A stretch of 55,969 nt of DNA from Oscillibacter ruminantium GH1 (GTDB taxonomy: Bacteria > Bacillota > Clostridia > Oscillospirales > Oscillospiraceae), in contig NZ_DF158896.1 of assembly GCF_000307265.1 (NCBI RefSeq), positions 93,188 to 149,156 on the forward strand, given 5' to 3'. This document shows, piece after piece, positions 15,963 to 24,132 of this stretch. Position 1 is the stretch's first letter. Each line of letters starts with the position of its first letter. A model generated the notes under the pieces. It made no database searches and was not told the DNA's origin. It saw only the letters and a list, made by a program, of their open reading frames with translations. The translations under genes were made by a program, and so were the position numbers.

Positions 15963-17309
15963 ATGGACAACGGAAATAAGAAGGGAAACTTTATCGGTCT
16001 TCTGCCTCTGATCATTTTTGTCGCGCTGTACATCATTTCCACCGCGATTACCGGCGACGCCGGAACGATGCCTCTGAACGTTGGTATTCTCATTGCAATT
16101 ATTTTTGCATTCATTTTCTGCCGCAAAAAACGCAAGGCTGACGGCCTGAAATTTGACGACATGGTCACGAGTTTTTGCAAAGGCGGCGGCGACGACACGC
16201 TGATCCTGATGTTTTTCATTTTCCTGGAGGCTGGTATTTTCTACTGCGTGGCCGGTGGTATGGGTGCGGTCGCTTCTGCTTCCAATCTGGGCTTGAAGCT
16301 GCTGCCGGCAAACATGGTTCTGCCCGGCCTGTTCCTGATCGGCTGTGTACTGAGCTTTTCCATGGGTACCTCCATGGGCACGGTCACCGCCCTGATGCCC
16401 ATCGGCATCGACATTGCCACAAAGACCGGTATGAGTCTGCCGCTGGTCTGTGGAATTGTCGTTTCCGGGGCCATGTTTGGCGACAACCTCTCTTTCATCT
16501 CCGATACGACGATTGCCGCCACCCGGACGCAGGAGGTGCAGATGAAGGATAAGTTCAAGGCCAACTTCCTGATGGTTCTGCCCGCTGTGCTTGTGACCTT
16601 TGTTTTGTGCATCTTCCAATCCAGCGCCGCGGCGCTGGATAAGAGCACCTTGACATGGGATCTGATGCAGCTGATTCCCTATGTGCTGGTCATCGTGCTG
16701 TCGCTCATGGGCGTGCATGTGATTCTGGCCATGGGCGCCGCCATTGTGGCGGGTCTTGTGATCGGAGTTGCGCAGGGCAGCTTCACACTGGTCACGGCGC
16801 TCTCCACCGTCGGCGATGGCATCAAGTGCATGGAGGATACCGCCGCAATTGCCGTTATGGTGGGCGGTCTGGTGGCGCTGATGAGCTATCTGGGCGGTAT
16901 CGACTGGCTGCTGAACAAGCTGACCAAGCGGGTCAAGAGCAGCCGCGGCGCGGAGCTGTCCATTGCGGCGCTGGTTACCTTGCTGGATTTGGCGACCACC
17001 AACAACACCATCTCCATCATCACCGCCGGCCCCATTGCCAAGGATATCTCCGATGAGTTTGGCGTTTCCCGCGTGCGTACCGCCAGCATTCTGGACCTGT
17101 TCTCTTCCGCCGGAAACGGTGTGTGCCCGTGGGCGGGACAGATTTTGGCCGCCGCAGGTCTGGCCGGGGTTTCCACGCTGTCCATCGTGCCGTTTTGCTG
17201 GTACAGCATCCTGATGTTCGTTTTCGGCATTTTCTTTATTCTGATCGGCTGGCCCAAGGGGCTTTCGTCCAACAGCGTCAAAAAAGATGCGGAAAAAGCG
17301 GCAAAGTGA
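15963..17309 (+). CDS. NhaC-family sodium/proton antiporter-like transporter
   Basis: A 448-residue protein with about 11-12 hydrophobic segments and the conserved family elements SFSMGTSMGTVTALMPIG, SGAMFGDNLSFISDTTIAA and TTNNTISIITAGPIAKDIS. Family members exchange sodium for protons or carry organic anions with sodium. ATG 15963 has AAAGGGGA upstream; the in-frame extension to 15798 lacks a start site. As first gene of an operon for phosphopentose-like metabolism, it is a good candidate for uptake of the pathway substrate rather than for pH control; that is inference. Confidence 0.85.
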   Translation: MDNGNKKGNFIGLLPLIIFVALYIISTAITGDAGTMPLNVGILIAIIFAFIFCRKKRKADGLKFDDMVTSFCKGGGDDTLILMFFIFLEAGIFYCVAGGMGAVASASNLGLKLLPANMVLPGLFLIGCVLSFSMGTSMGTVTALMPIGIDIATKTGMSLPLVCGIVVSGAMFGDNLSFISDTTIAATRTQEVQMKDKFKANFLMVLPAVLVTFVLCIFQSSAAALDKSTLTWDLMQLIPYVLVIVLSLMGVHVILAMGAAIVAGLVIGVAQGSFTLVTALSTVGDGIKCMEDTAAIAVMVGGLVALMSYLGGIDWLLNKLTKRVKSSRGAELSIAALVTLLDLATTNNTISIITAGPIAKDISDEFGVSRVRTASILDLFSSAGNGVCPWAGQILAAAGLAGVSTLSIVPFCWYSILMFVFGIFFILIGWPKGLSSNSVKKDAEKAAK

Positions 17310-17369
17310 TATAAAATGAATAGACAAAGCGCTCTAAGAGCAGATCATAATTTCTGATCCGGCGCGGAG

Positions 17370-17407
17370 AGGATAGGGGGATTTGGGATCGAATCGACCC
17401 CTATCCT
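17370..17407 (+). other. Stem-loop between transporter and kinase genes
   Basis: AGGATAGGGG (17370-17379) pairs with CCCCTATCCT (17398-17407). Only two T follow, so it looks more like an mRNA 3'-end stabiliser or partial attenuator than a full terminator. Confidence 0.5.
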
Positions 17408-17440
17408 TTCCACCGTAATAGAAGAGGAAGGATGTATCAC

Positions 17441-18658
17441 ATGTCTGAGTTTGATCAGTTTTTCTTAATGAAGGTGGATGATGTCAAGCGCTATACCGTT
17501 GACGTCCTGCATTATTTTCAGCCGGGCGATGACATTCGGTGCGTTGAGATCGGCGATGGAAATATCAACTATGTGTTCCGGGTCTGGACGGAAAAGGACG
17601 GGAGATCGGTCATCGTCAAGCAGGCGGACAAGCTGCTTCGTTCCTCCGGGCGTCCGCTGGACATCTACCGCAACAAGATTGAGGCTCAGATTTTGATGCT
17701 GGAGGGCAGGTTGGCGCCCGACTACATCCCGGAGGTCTTTTACTATGACGAAACCATGGCGGCGCTGTCCATGGAGGATATCTCCGCCTATGGCAATCTC
17801 CGCAAGGAGCTGATGGAAAATCACGTCTATTCCCATCTGAGCGAAAACCTCTCCACCTTTTTAGCCGATGTGCTGCTGCCCACTACCGACCTTGTCATGG
17901 ACCGGCAGGAGAAGAAAAAGCAGGTCAAGTTCTTTATCAATCCGGAGCTGTGCGACATCACAGAGGATCTGGTTTTGACGGAGCCCTACTACGAACCTTA
18001 CTATAATCCCCGCAACAAAAACATCATCACTCCCGGCAACGAGGCCTTTGTCCATGAGTTCCTTTTTGCGGATGAGAACTTGAAGGCCGAGGTTGCCCTG
18101 CTCCGCAACAATTTCATGAACAATGCGCAGGCTTTGATTCACGGCGATCTGCACACCGGCTCCATCTTTGCCAATGAAACAGGCGTGAAGGTCATTGACC
18201 CGGAGTTTGCGTTTTATGGCCCGATGGGCTATGATATCGGCAATATGATCGGCAATCTCTTTTTCTCGTGGGCGAACAAGGCGTTTACCATGCCCGGGGA
18301 AAAGAAAGCGCTGGCAGCGCTGGAAACCACCATTGCCGAGCTGTACGACAAGACCCGCCAAAAGCTGGAGGCCAAGTACGACGAGCTGGTGAGCTTCCCG
18401 TTCTACCGCATCGCCAGCTTTCAAAAGCAGTATCTTGACAGCGTCATGGCAGATGCCGTCGGCTATGCCGGAACGGAGATCATCCGCCGGGTTGTGGGGG
18501 ATTCCAAGGTGATGGAGGTGACAAGCGTCACCGATCCCGTCGTCCGGATTCCCATGGAGCGGGCGCTCATCAAACAGGGCATCGCCCTGATTAAAAACCG
18601 GGCGGTTTTCCACGCCGGCGCGGAGCTGACCGAGCAGTTTCGCCTGATTCTGGCATAA
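17441..18658 (+). CDS. mtnK: MtnK-like kinase (S-methyl-5-thioribose kinase family)
   Basis: A 405-residue kinase of the MtnK/APH fold. Gly-rich loop GDGNINYVFRV with the ATP lysine in VIVKQADKLLRSSGRPL, catalytic loop LIHGDLHTGSIF, and the metal-binding DPEFAFYGPMGYDIGN. Members phosphorylate methylthioribose at C1; related enzymes may act on 5-deoxyribose. ATG 17441 has GGAAGG nine bases upstream; ATG 17432 is also possible. The next gene, the MtnA-like isomerase, would take its product. Confidence 0.87.
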   Translation: MSEFDQFFLMKVDDVKRYTVDVLHYFQPGDDIRCVEIGDGNINYVFRVWTEKDGRSVIVKQADKLLRSSGRPLDIYRNKIEAQILMLEGRLAPDYIPEVFYYDETMAALSMEDISAYGNLRKELMENHVYSHLSENLSTFLADVLLPTTDLVMDRQEKKKQVKFFINPELCDITEDLVLTEPYYEPYYNPRNKNIITPGNEAFVHEFLFADENLKAEVALLRNNFMNNAQALIHGDLHTGSIFANETGVKVIDPEFAFYGPMGYDIGNMIGNLFFSWANKAFTMPGEKKALAALETTIAELYDKTRQKLEAKYDELVSFPFYRIASFQKQYLDSVMADAVGYAGTEIIRRVVGDSKVMEVTSVTDPVVRIPMERALIKQGIALIKNRAVFHAGAELTEQFRLILA

Positions 18659-18671
18659 GGAGGTGTTCATC

Positions 18672-19724
18672 ATGCATCGCTGTGATGATAACATGCCGTT
18701 TTTGCTGCAATACGAACATGTGGCATGGTACGAAAACGGCAGGGTACGGATTTTGGATCGGCGCATTTATCCCACCGAGGTCCGCTTTGTGGAGTGCGTC
18801 ACCTACCACGAGGTGGTGCGGGCCATTGCGGACATGGTGACCCAGAGCGCTGGGCCCTATACCGCGGTGGGCATGGGCATGGCGCTGGCTGCCTACGAGT
18901 GCCGTGACAAGGGCAAGGCGGAGCAGGCGGCCTTTTTGAAGCAGGCAGCCTATGATCTGGCTCACGCCCGACCCACGACTGCAAACCGCTACGGCATCAT
19001 TACAAACCACTGCGCGGACGTTGCCGCGCAGGCGCTGGAAAATGGGGAAGACCCCATTGATAAAATTGTGGAGGCCACGGTGGAATCCCTGAACCGCCGC
19101 TATTCCACTATGCAGACCGTGGGCGACTATCTGGCGGATTTGATTCCGTCCGGCGGCACAATTCTGACCCAGTGCTTCGGCGAGACGATCATCGGAACGG
19201 TGATGCGCGCCGCTAGGAAGCAGAATAAGACCTTCCGCGTTTTCTGCGCGGAGACCCGGCCGTATTTGCAGGGCGCGCGGCTGACCTCCAGCTGCTTTGC
19301 CCAGATGGGGTTCGATACCACCGTCATCACCGACAATATGGTGGCCTATGCCATGCAGCATGAGGGCATCGACCTCTTTACCTCCGCGGCGGACACCATC
19401 GCCCGGGACGGACATATCGCCAACAAGATCGGCACGTTCCAGATTGCCATTCTGGCCAAGTACTTTGGGGTTCCGTATTTCGTCACGGGGATTCCCGATC
19501 AGGACAAGATGAGCAGGCAGGACATCGTGATCGAGATGCGGGACCCCGCGCAGGTTTTGAGCTATCGGGGAATTCCCAATACCGTGCCGGAGGTCAAGGC
19601 GATATACCCATCCTTTGATGTGGTTCCGCCCCACCTTATCTCCGGCGTCGTCACCGATCAGGGCGTCTACGCGCCCTATGTGCTCAATCACTACTTTGAC
19701 CGGCAGGTCAAGGCGTTTTATTAA
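18672..19724 (+). CDS. mtnA: MtnA-like sugar-1-phosphate isomerase
   Basis: A 350-residue member of the eIF2B/MtnA family that converts methylthioribose-1-phosphate (or 5-deoxyribose-1-phosphate) to the ribulose form. Conserved pieces: ILTQCFGETIIGTV (catalytic Cys), AETRPYLQGARLT, VITDNMVAYAM (catalytic Asp) and ADTIARDGHIANKIGTF. The Cys motif differs from the HCNTG of classical MtnA, which leaves room for a different sugar. ATG 18672 has AAGGAGG eight bases upstream, overlapping the end of mtnK. Confidence 0.87.
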   Translation: MHRCDDNMPFLLQYEHVAWYENGRVRILDRRIYPTEVRFVECVTYHEVVRAIADMVTQSAGPYTAVGMGMALAAYECRDKGKAEQAAFLKQAAYDLAHARPTTANRYGIITNHCADVAAQALENGEDPIDKIVEATVESLNRRYSTMQTVGDYLADLIPSGGTILTQCFGETIIGTVMRAARKQNKTFRVFCAETRPYLQGARLTSSCFAQMGFDTTVITDNMVAYAMQHEGIDLFTSAADTIARDGHIANKIGTFQIAILAKYFGVPYFVTGIPDQDKMSRQDIVIEMRDPAQVLSYRGIPNTVPEVKAIYPSFDVVPPHLISGVVTDQGVYAPYVLNHYFDRQVKAFY

Positions 19725-19746
19725 TCTGGCAAAGGAAGTCTGAAAC

Positions 19747-20736
19747 ATGAAATTGTATGTAAGAGCGCCGTTTTCCGACAAGTGTCTGGAAGAATTGCGC
19801 AAGCTGTTCGACACGGTGATCTACGAGCCGTGGACCGTAACCGGCGAGCGCTACTATGAGGACGAAATGCTGGAGCATCTTTTAAAGGAACAGCCCGATG
19901 CGCTGATTACGGAGCTGGACCGCGTGACGGAAAAGGTTCTCAAGGGCTATGACCGACTGCAGTTCATCGGGGACTGCCGCGGAACCCCCGCCAACATCCA
20001 AGTGGACGCCTGCACCGCCGCCAGCGTGCCGATCCTGTGCACGCCGGGCCGCAACACGCAGGCGGTCGCCGAGATGGTGGTCGGACTGATTCTGGCGTTT
20101 TACCGCAAGATTCTCCCCTCCGTGCAATGGGTGGAGGATGGCAAGTGGGTTGCCGGGACAACACCTTATTATCTCTGGATGGGCAACGAGCTGCAAGGAA
20201 AAAAGATCGGGTTTGTGGGGTTTGGCCGCATCAGCCGGGTCGTTGCCAAAATTCTCGACGGCTTTGAGTGCGACATCTCTTTTTACGATCCGTTCATCCC
20301 CGGCGATCAGGGCCATTATCACAAGCGCACGCTGGAGGAGATATTCTCCGAAAGCGACATTGTGACGCTGCATCTGCCGGTGCTGGACACCACCCGCGGC
20401 ATGATTACCGAGCCGCTGCTGCGGTCTATGAAAAAGGACGCGCTGTTTGTCAACGCGGCCCGCTCCGCGCTGGTGGATTACAAAGCACTTCGCGGCGTTT
20501 TGGAGGAGCAGAGGATTCGCGGCGCGATTCTGGACGTGCTGGACAGCGAGCCGCCCACGCCGGAGGATGTGTCCATTGGAAGATTGCCCAATGTGCTGCT
20601 CACGCCCCACATCTGCGGAGCTACCTACGAGGTGACGGATCACCAGTCCGACATTCTGGTGGACGGTATCCGCAAGTGGATGGCCGGGGAGCAGTTGGAG
20701 ACGGTCGTTTACAACCGAGACGTATTGAAACAATGA
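19747..20736 (+). CDS. D-isomer-specific 2-hydroxyacid dehydrogenase
   Basis: A 329-residue NAD-dependent dehydrogenase. The Rossmann motif reads GFVGFGRISRVVA, followed by the catalytic set: Arg in VNAARSALVD, Glu in LDVLDSEPP and His in LLTPHICGATYEV. It would reduce a 2-keto acid or oxidise a D-2-hydroxyacid. The substrate is unknown; no such step exists in the classic DHAP shunt, so its presence inside the operon (22 bases after mtnA) is notable. Confidence 0.87.
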   Translation: MKLYVRAPFSDKCLEELRKLFDTVIYEPWTVTGERYYEDEMLEHLLKEQPDALITELDRVTEKVLKGYDRLQFIGDCRGTPANIQVDACTAASVPILCTPGRNTQAVAEMVVGLILAFYRKILPSVQWVEDGKWVAGTTPYYLWMGNELQGKKIGFVGFGRISRVVAKILDGFECDISFYDPFIPGDQGHYHKRTLEEIFSESDIVTLHLPVLDTTRGMITEPLLRSMKKDALFVNAARSALVDYKALRGVLEEQRIRGAILDVLDSEPPTPEDVSIGRLPNVLLTPHICGATYEVTDHQSDILVDGIRKWMAGEQLETVVYNRDVLKQ

Positions 20737-20758
20737 CCGCTGGATACGGAGGAGCATC

Positions 20759-22198
20759 ATGAGCAGATATTATCTGGCGGTGGACATGGGAACCGGAAAC
20801 TCTCGTGTGGCGATTGTCTCCTCGGATGGAACCATCTTGGATATGCGCTCGTTCACAAATCCCTACTACCGGGACGAGCGGTACGAGGATGCGCAGTATT
20901 TCCTGCCCGAGGAGTGGGCGGAAACCATTCTTCGCGGATGCCGGGAGCTTTGCGGTGTGCACCCCGAAATCCGTGTCAGCGCCATTTCCTCGGCGGGGGC
21001 AAGGCAGAGCATTGTGCTGCTGGATCGGGAAGGCAAGGCGTTTTACGGGCTGCCCAACATCGACAATCGGGGCAGAGCCTATATGACCGAGATACCCGAT
21101 CAGGAGGAGATTTACCGCATTTCCGGCAAATGGGTGACAGAGGACTTTGACGCGGCAAAGCTGCTGGGCTTCCGAAAGCTCTATCCCCAGCAGTATGCGC
21201 GAATCCACAAAATCACCAGCCTCAGCGAGTGGATTGGGCAGATCTTTACCGGACGCGTCGTGATCGAGCCGTCTCAGGCCTGCGAAACGCAGCTGTATGA
21301 TATTGGAGCGCGCGTGTGGTCGGAAAAGGTGTGCGGTTGCTACGGCATCGACATGGCGATCCTGCCGGAGCTGTGCCCCGCCGGGACGGCGGTGGGCCCG
21401 GTGCTGACGGAGTACCGCAGACTGCTGGGCATGACGGAGGACGCGGTTTTTGTGGTCGGCGGCGCCGACACGCAGATCGCCCTTCGCCAGACGGGCATCG
21501 GCGTGGGGGACATCGCCGTCGTCTCCGGCACCACCTCCCCGGCGGTCACGCTGATGAAGGAGAAATTCTATGACCCCCGTCAGCGCGTCTGGACGGACGC
21601 GAATCTGGGCGGGCAGACCTATCAGATCGAGATGAACCCCGGCGTTACCGGGCTGAATTATCAACGTATCCGCTCCATGCTGGCGGGGGACTTGAGTTAT
21701 GACGCGCTGGAGGAGGCTTATTCCAAGAAGACGGCCTTCCATTGCACCGCCTCCTTCTCCTCCCTGCTGTTCTATGAGCGCAGAGCCTTGCGCCGCGGCG
21801 GGTTTTTCATGCGCTCCCCGCTGGACGCAGCGGTGGATCGAACCGATTTTCTCTGGTCGGTGCTGGGCGACATCGCCTGCTCCATCTATGAGCAGTCTGC
21901 CAATCTCCGCACGCTGACAGGCAACCGCTCAGACCATGTATTGGGCTGCGGCGGGGGCTTCCAGTCCCGGACGCTGTGCCAAATGCTCAGTGACTTGACC
22001 GGCTGTGAGCTGCATCTGCGCCTCGGCTTCGATCAGGCCACCGTGCAGGGTCTGGCGCAGGTCTGCAACGAATGTCTGGGAGAAGCGAATGTTTTGACAG
22101 AGCAGCGGCAAATCGTTTACCGTCCCCGTAAGGATCAGCTGATCCATCGGTATTACCCGGAGTGGCTGGAGAATCGAAACAAGGCAAACCAAGCATAA
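20759..22198 (+). CDS. FGGY-family carbohydrate kinase
   Basis: A 479-residue kinase of the ribulokinase/xylulokinase/LsrK superfamily. N-terminal phosphate loop LAVDMGTGNSRVAIV, the middle VVGGADTQIALRQTGIG and VSGTTSPAV, and the C-terminal adenosine-site VLGCGGGFQSRTL. The overall pattern is closest in my memory to autoinducer-2-kinase-like proteins, but I cannot assign a sugar. GGAGGAG stands before ATG 20759. It follows the 2-hydroxyacid dehydrogenase closely, suggesting that these two act on the same branch. Confidence 0.85.
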   Translation: MSRYYLAVDMGTGNSRVAIVSSDGTILDMRSFTNPYYRDERYEDAQYFLPEEWAETILRGCRELCGVHPEIRVSAISSAGARQSIVLLDREGKAFYGLPNIDNRGRAYMTEIPDQEEIYRISGKWVTEDFDAAKLLGFRKLYPQQYARIHKITSLSEWIGQIFTGRVVIEPSQACETQLYDIGARVWSEKVCGCYGIDMAILPELCPAGTAVGPVLTEYRRLLGMTEDAVFVVGGADTQIALRQTGIGVGDIAVVSGTTSPAVTLMKEKFYDPRQRVWTDANLGGQTYQIEMNPGVTGLNYQRIRSMLAGDLSYDALEEAYSKKTAFHCTASFSSLLFYERRALRRGGFFMRSPLDAAVDRTDFLWSVLGDIACSIYEQSANLRTLTGNRSDHVLGCGGGFQSRTLCQMLSDLTGCELHLRLGFDQATVQGLAQVCNECLGEANVLTEQRQIVYRPRKDQLIHRYYPEWLENRNKANQA

Positions 22199-22233
22199 TT
22201 TATGATATTAAGAACAAGCAGGAGGAAATCCCC

Positions 22234-22899
22234 ATGATCATGCAGGAAGAAAGAGAACTGGTTGTCGAGTACGGAAAAAAGATGAGCGCGGCGCGTTTGA
22301 GTACCGGCACCAGCGGAAATATCAGTATCTATAATGCCGAGAAGGGGCTCATGGCCATCAGCCCTTCCGGTATGGACTATTTTTCCACCCAGCCGGAGGA
22401 TGTGGTCATCACCGATCTGGACGCCCATGTGGTAGACGGCGCGCGCAAGCCCTCCAGCGAATGGGCGCTGCACACCATTTTTTACAAGAACAAGCCGGAG
22501 GCGCGCTCTGTGGTCCACACCCATTCCGTGTACTGCACGACCTTTGCCGTTCTGGGTCAGCCCGTCCGCGCGGTCCACTATGTGATTGGCGACGCGAATA
22601 CGGACACCGTGCCCTGCGCACCCTATCAGACGTTCGGTACTGTGGAACTGGCGGAGGCTGCCATCAAGGTCTGCGGAGACAGCAACGCCGTTTTGCTGGG
22701 TAACCACGGTCTGGTGGTCTGCGGCGGCAGCATCCAGAGTGCCTATTCTCTCGCCTGCAACATGGAGTATATTGCCGAGCTGCAATACCGCGCCATGTGC
22801 ATCGGTACGCCCAATGTCCTCGACAAGGAGGAGATGGACAAGGTGCTGGAAAAATTCAAGACCTACGGCCAGACGCCGGGAAAGAAAACCGGATATTAA
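22234..22899 (+). CDS. Class II aldolase (fuculose-1-phosphate aldolase/Ald2 type)
   Basis: A 221-residue zinc aldolase. Phosphate-binding TGTSGNIS and SPSGMDY, catalytic Glu in PSSEWALH, and zinc histidines in HTHSVYC and the later GNHGLVVCGG. It would cleave a 5-substituted ribulose-1-phosphate into dihydroxyacetone phosphate and an aldehyde (methylthioacetaldehyde or acetaldehyde). ATG 22234 has AGGAGG eight bases upstream; an in-frame start at 22162 would overlap the previous gene. Confidence 0.88.
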   Translation: MIMQEERELVVEYGKKMSAARLSTGTSGNISIYNAEKGLMAISPSGMDYFSTQPEDVVITDLDAHVVDGARKPSSEWALHTIFYKNKPEARSVVHTHSVYCTTFAVLGQPVRAVHYVIGDANTDTVPCAPYQTFGTVELAEAAIKVCGDSNAVLLGNHGLVVCGGSIQSAYSLACNMEYIAELQYRAMCIGTPNVLDKEEMDKVLEKFKTYGQTPGKKTGY

Positions 22900-22911
22900 G
22901 GAGCGTTTTGT

Positions 22912-24102
22912 GTGAATTCATTTGATTTTTACAGCCCCACCTACTTTATCTTCGGCAAGGAACGGGAAAAGGAAGTGGGCGCCTATGTGAAGAAGTTTGG
23001 CGGCAGCCGCTGTCTGGTGGTTTACGGCGGACAGTCCGCAAAGCGGTCGGGCCTTCTGGATCGGGTGAAGGATTCGCTGGAAGAGGCAGGCGTGTGCGTG
23101 GAGGAGTTGGGGGGCGTGCGCCCCAATCCCCGAGACGGCCTTGTCTATGAAGGGATCGAGCTGTGCCGGAGACAGAAGGTTGATTTTCTGCTGGCGGTGG
23201 GCGGCGGCAGCGTGATCGACACCGCCAAGGCCATCGCCATGGGCGCTGTCTACGAAGGCAACTTTTGGGAGTTCTTTACCGGAAAGACCCCCGAAAACGC
23301 CCTGCCTGTCGGCACCGTGCTGACGATTGCGGCCTCCGGCTCCGAGGGTTCTCCCGATTCCGTGATTACCAATGAAAAGACGCTGGAGAAGAACGCGGCG
23401 GAGGCGAATTGTCTGCGGCCGAAGTTCTCCGTGCTGAATCCCGCTCTGACAGAGAGTTTGCCGCCCTTTCAGACGGCCTGCGGTGTGACGGACATCATTG
23501 CCCACGTATTTGAGCGGTATTTCACCAACACAAAGGATGTGGAAATCACCGACCGTCTGCTGGAGGGTGTGGTGCTGACCATGCTTCATGAGAGCAGACG
23601 CGTGATGGCCGACCCCCGCAACTATGAAGCCCGCGCCAACATCATGTGGGCCGGCATGGTCTGCCACAACGACGTGCTGGGCGTTGGCCGCCAGCAGGAT
23701 TGGAACAGCCACCATCTGGAGCATGTGCTCTCTGCCAAGTACGACTGCGCGCACGGCGCGGGCCTTGCGGTCGTCATGCCCGCTTGGATGACCTACTGCG
23801 CCCGCCACCATGATCCTGCCCGCTTTGCGCAGATGGCGACCCGCATCTTCGGCTGCCAGATGGATTATGAAAATCCGCTGAACACCGCGTTGGAAGGCAT
23901 CGAGGCGTTCAAAATTTTCCTCAAATCCATCGGGATGCCGCTCACCTTTGCGGAGATCGGCGCAGACCCAGAGAGCATTCCGGAATTGGTGGAGATGAAT
24001 CGCATTGGCGACGGGAAGACGGGCGGCTTTGTGGCGCTGGACAAGCAGGCACATTATGACATTTACGAGCTGGCGGCAGGCCGGAAAAAAGGAAGCAAAT
24101 AA
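22912..24102 (+). CDS. Iron-containing alcohol dehydrogenase (BDH-like)
   Basis: A 396-residue group III alcohol dehydrogenase. NAD(P) site GGGSVIDTAKAIAMG; metal ligands Asp and His in CGVTDIIAHVFE, and His in SHHLEHVLSAKYDCAHGAG. It begins with GTG (22912) behind AAGGAG. After the aldolase it would reduce the released aldehyde to an alcohol (methylthioethanol or ethanol) and recycle the cofactor, as in the DHAP shunt. Confidence 0.9.
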   Translation: MNSFDFYSPTYFIFGKEREKEVGAYVKKFGGSRCLVVYGGQSAKRSGLLDRVKDSLEEAGVCVEELGGVRPNPRDGLVYEGIELCRRQKVDFLLAVGGGSVIDTAKAIAMGAVYEGNFWEFFTGKTPENALPVGTVLTIAASGSEGSPDSVITNEKTLEKNAAEANCLRPKFSVLNPALTESLPPFQTACGVTDIIAHVFERYFTNTKDVEITDRLLEGVVLTMLHESRRVMADPRNYEARANIMWAGMVCHNDVLGVGRQQDWNSHHLEHVLSAKYDCAHGAGLAVVMPAWMTYCARHHDPARFAQMATRIFGCQMDYENPLNTALEGIEAFKIFLKSIGMPLTFAEIGADPESIPELVEMNRIGDGKTGGFVALDKQAHYDIYELAAGRKKGSK

Positions 24103-24132
24103 CCGCTTCGGCGGACATTAGAAGGGAATCGA

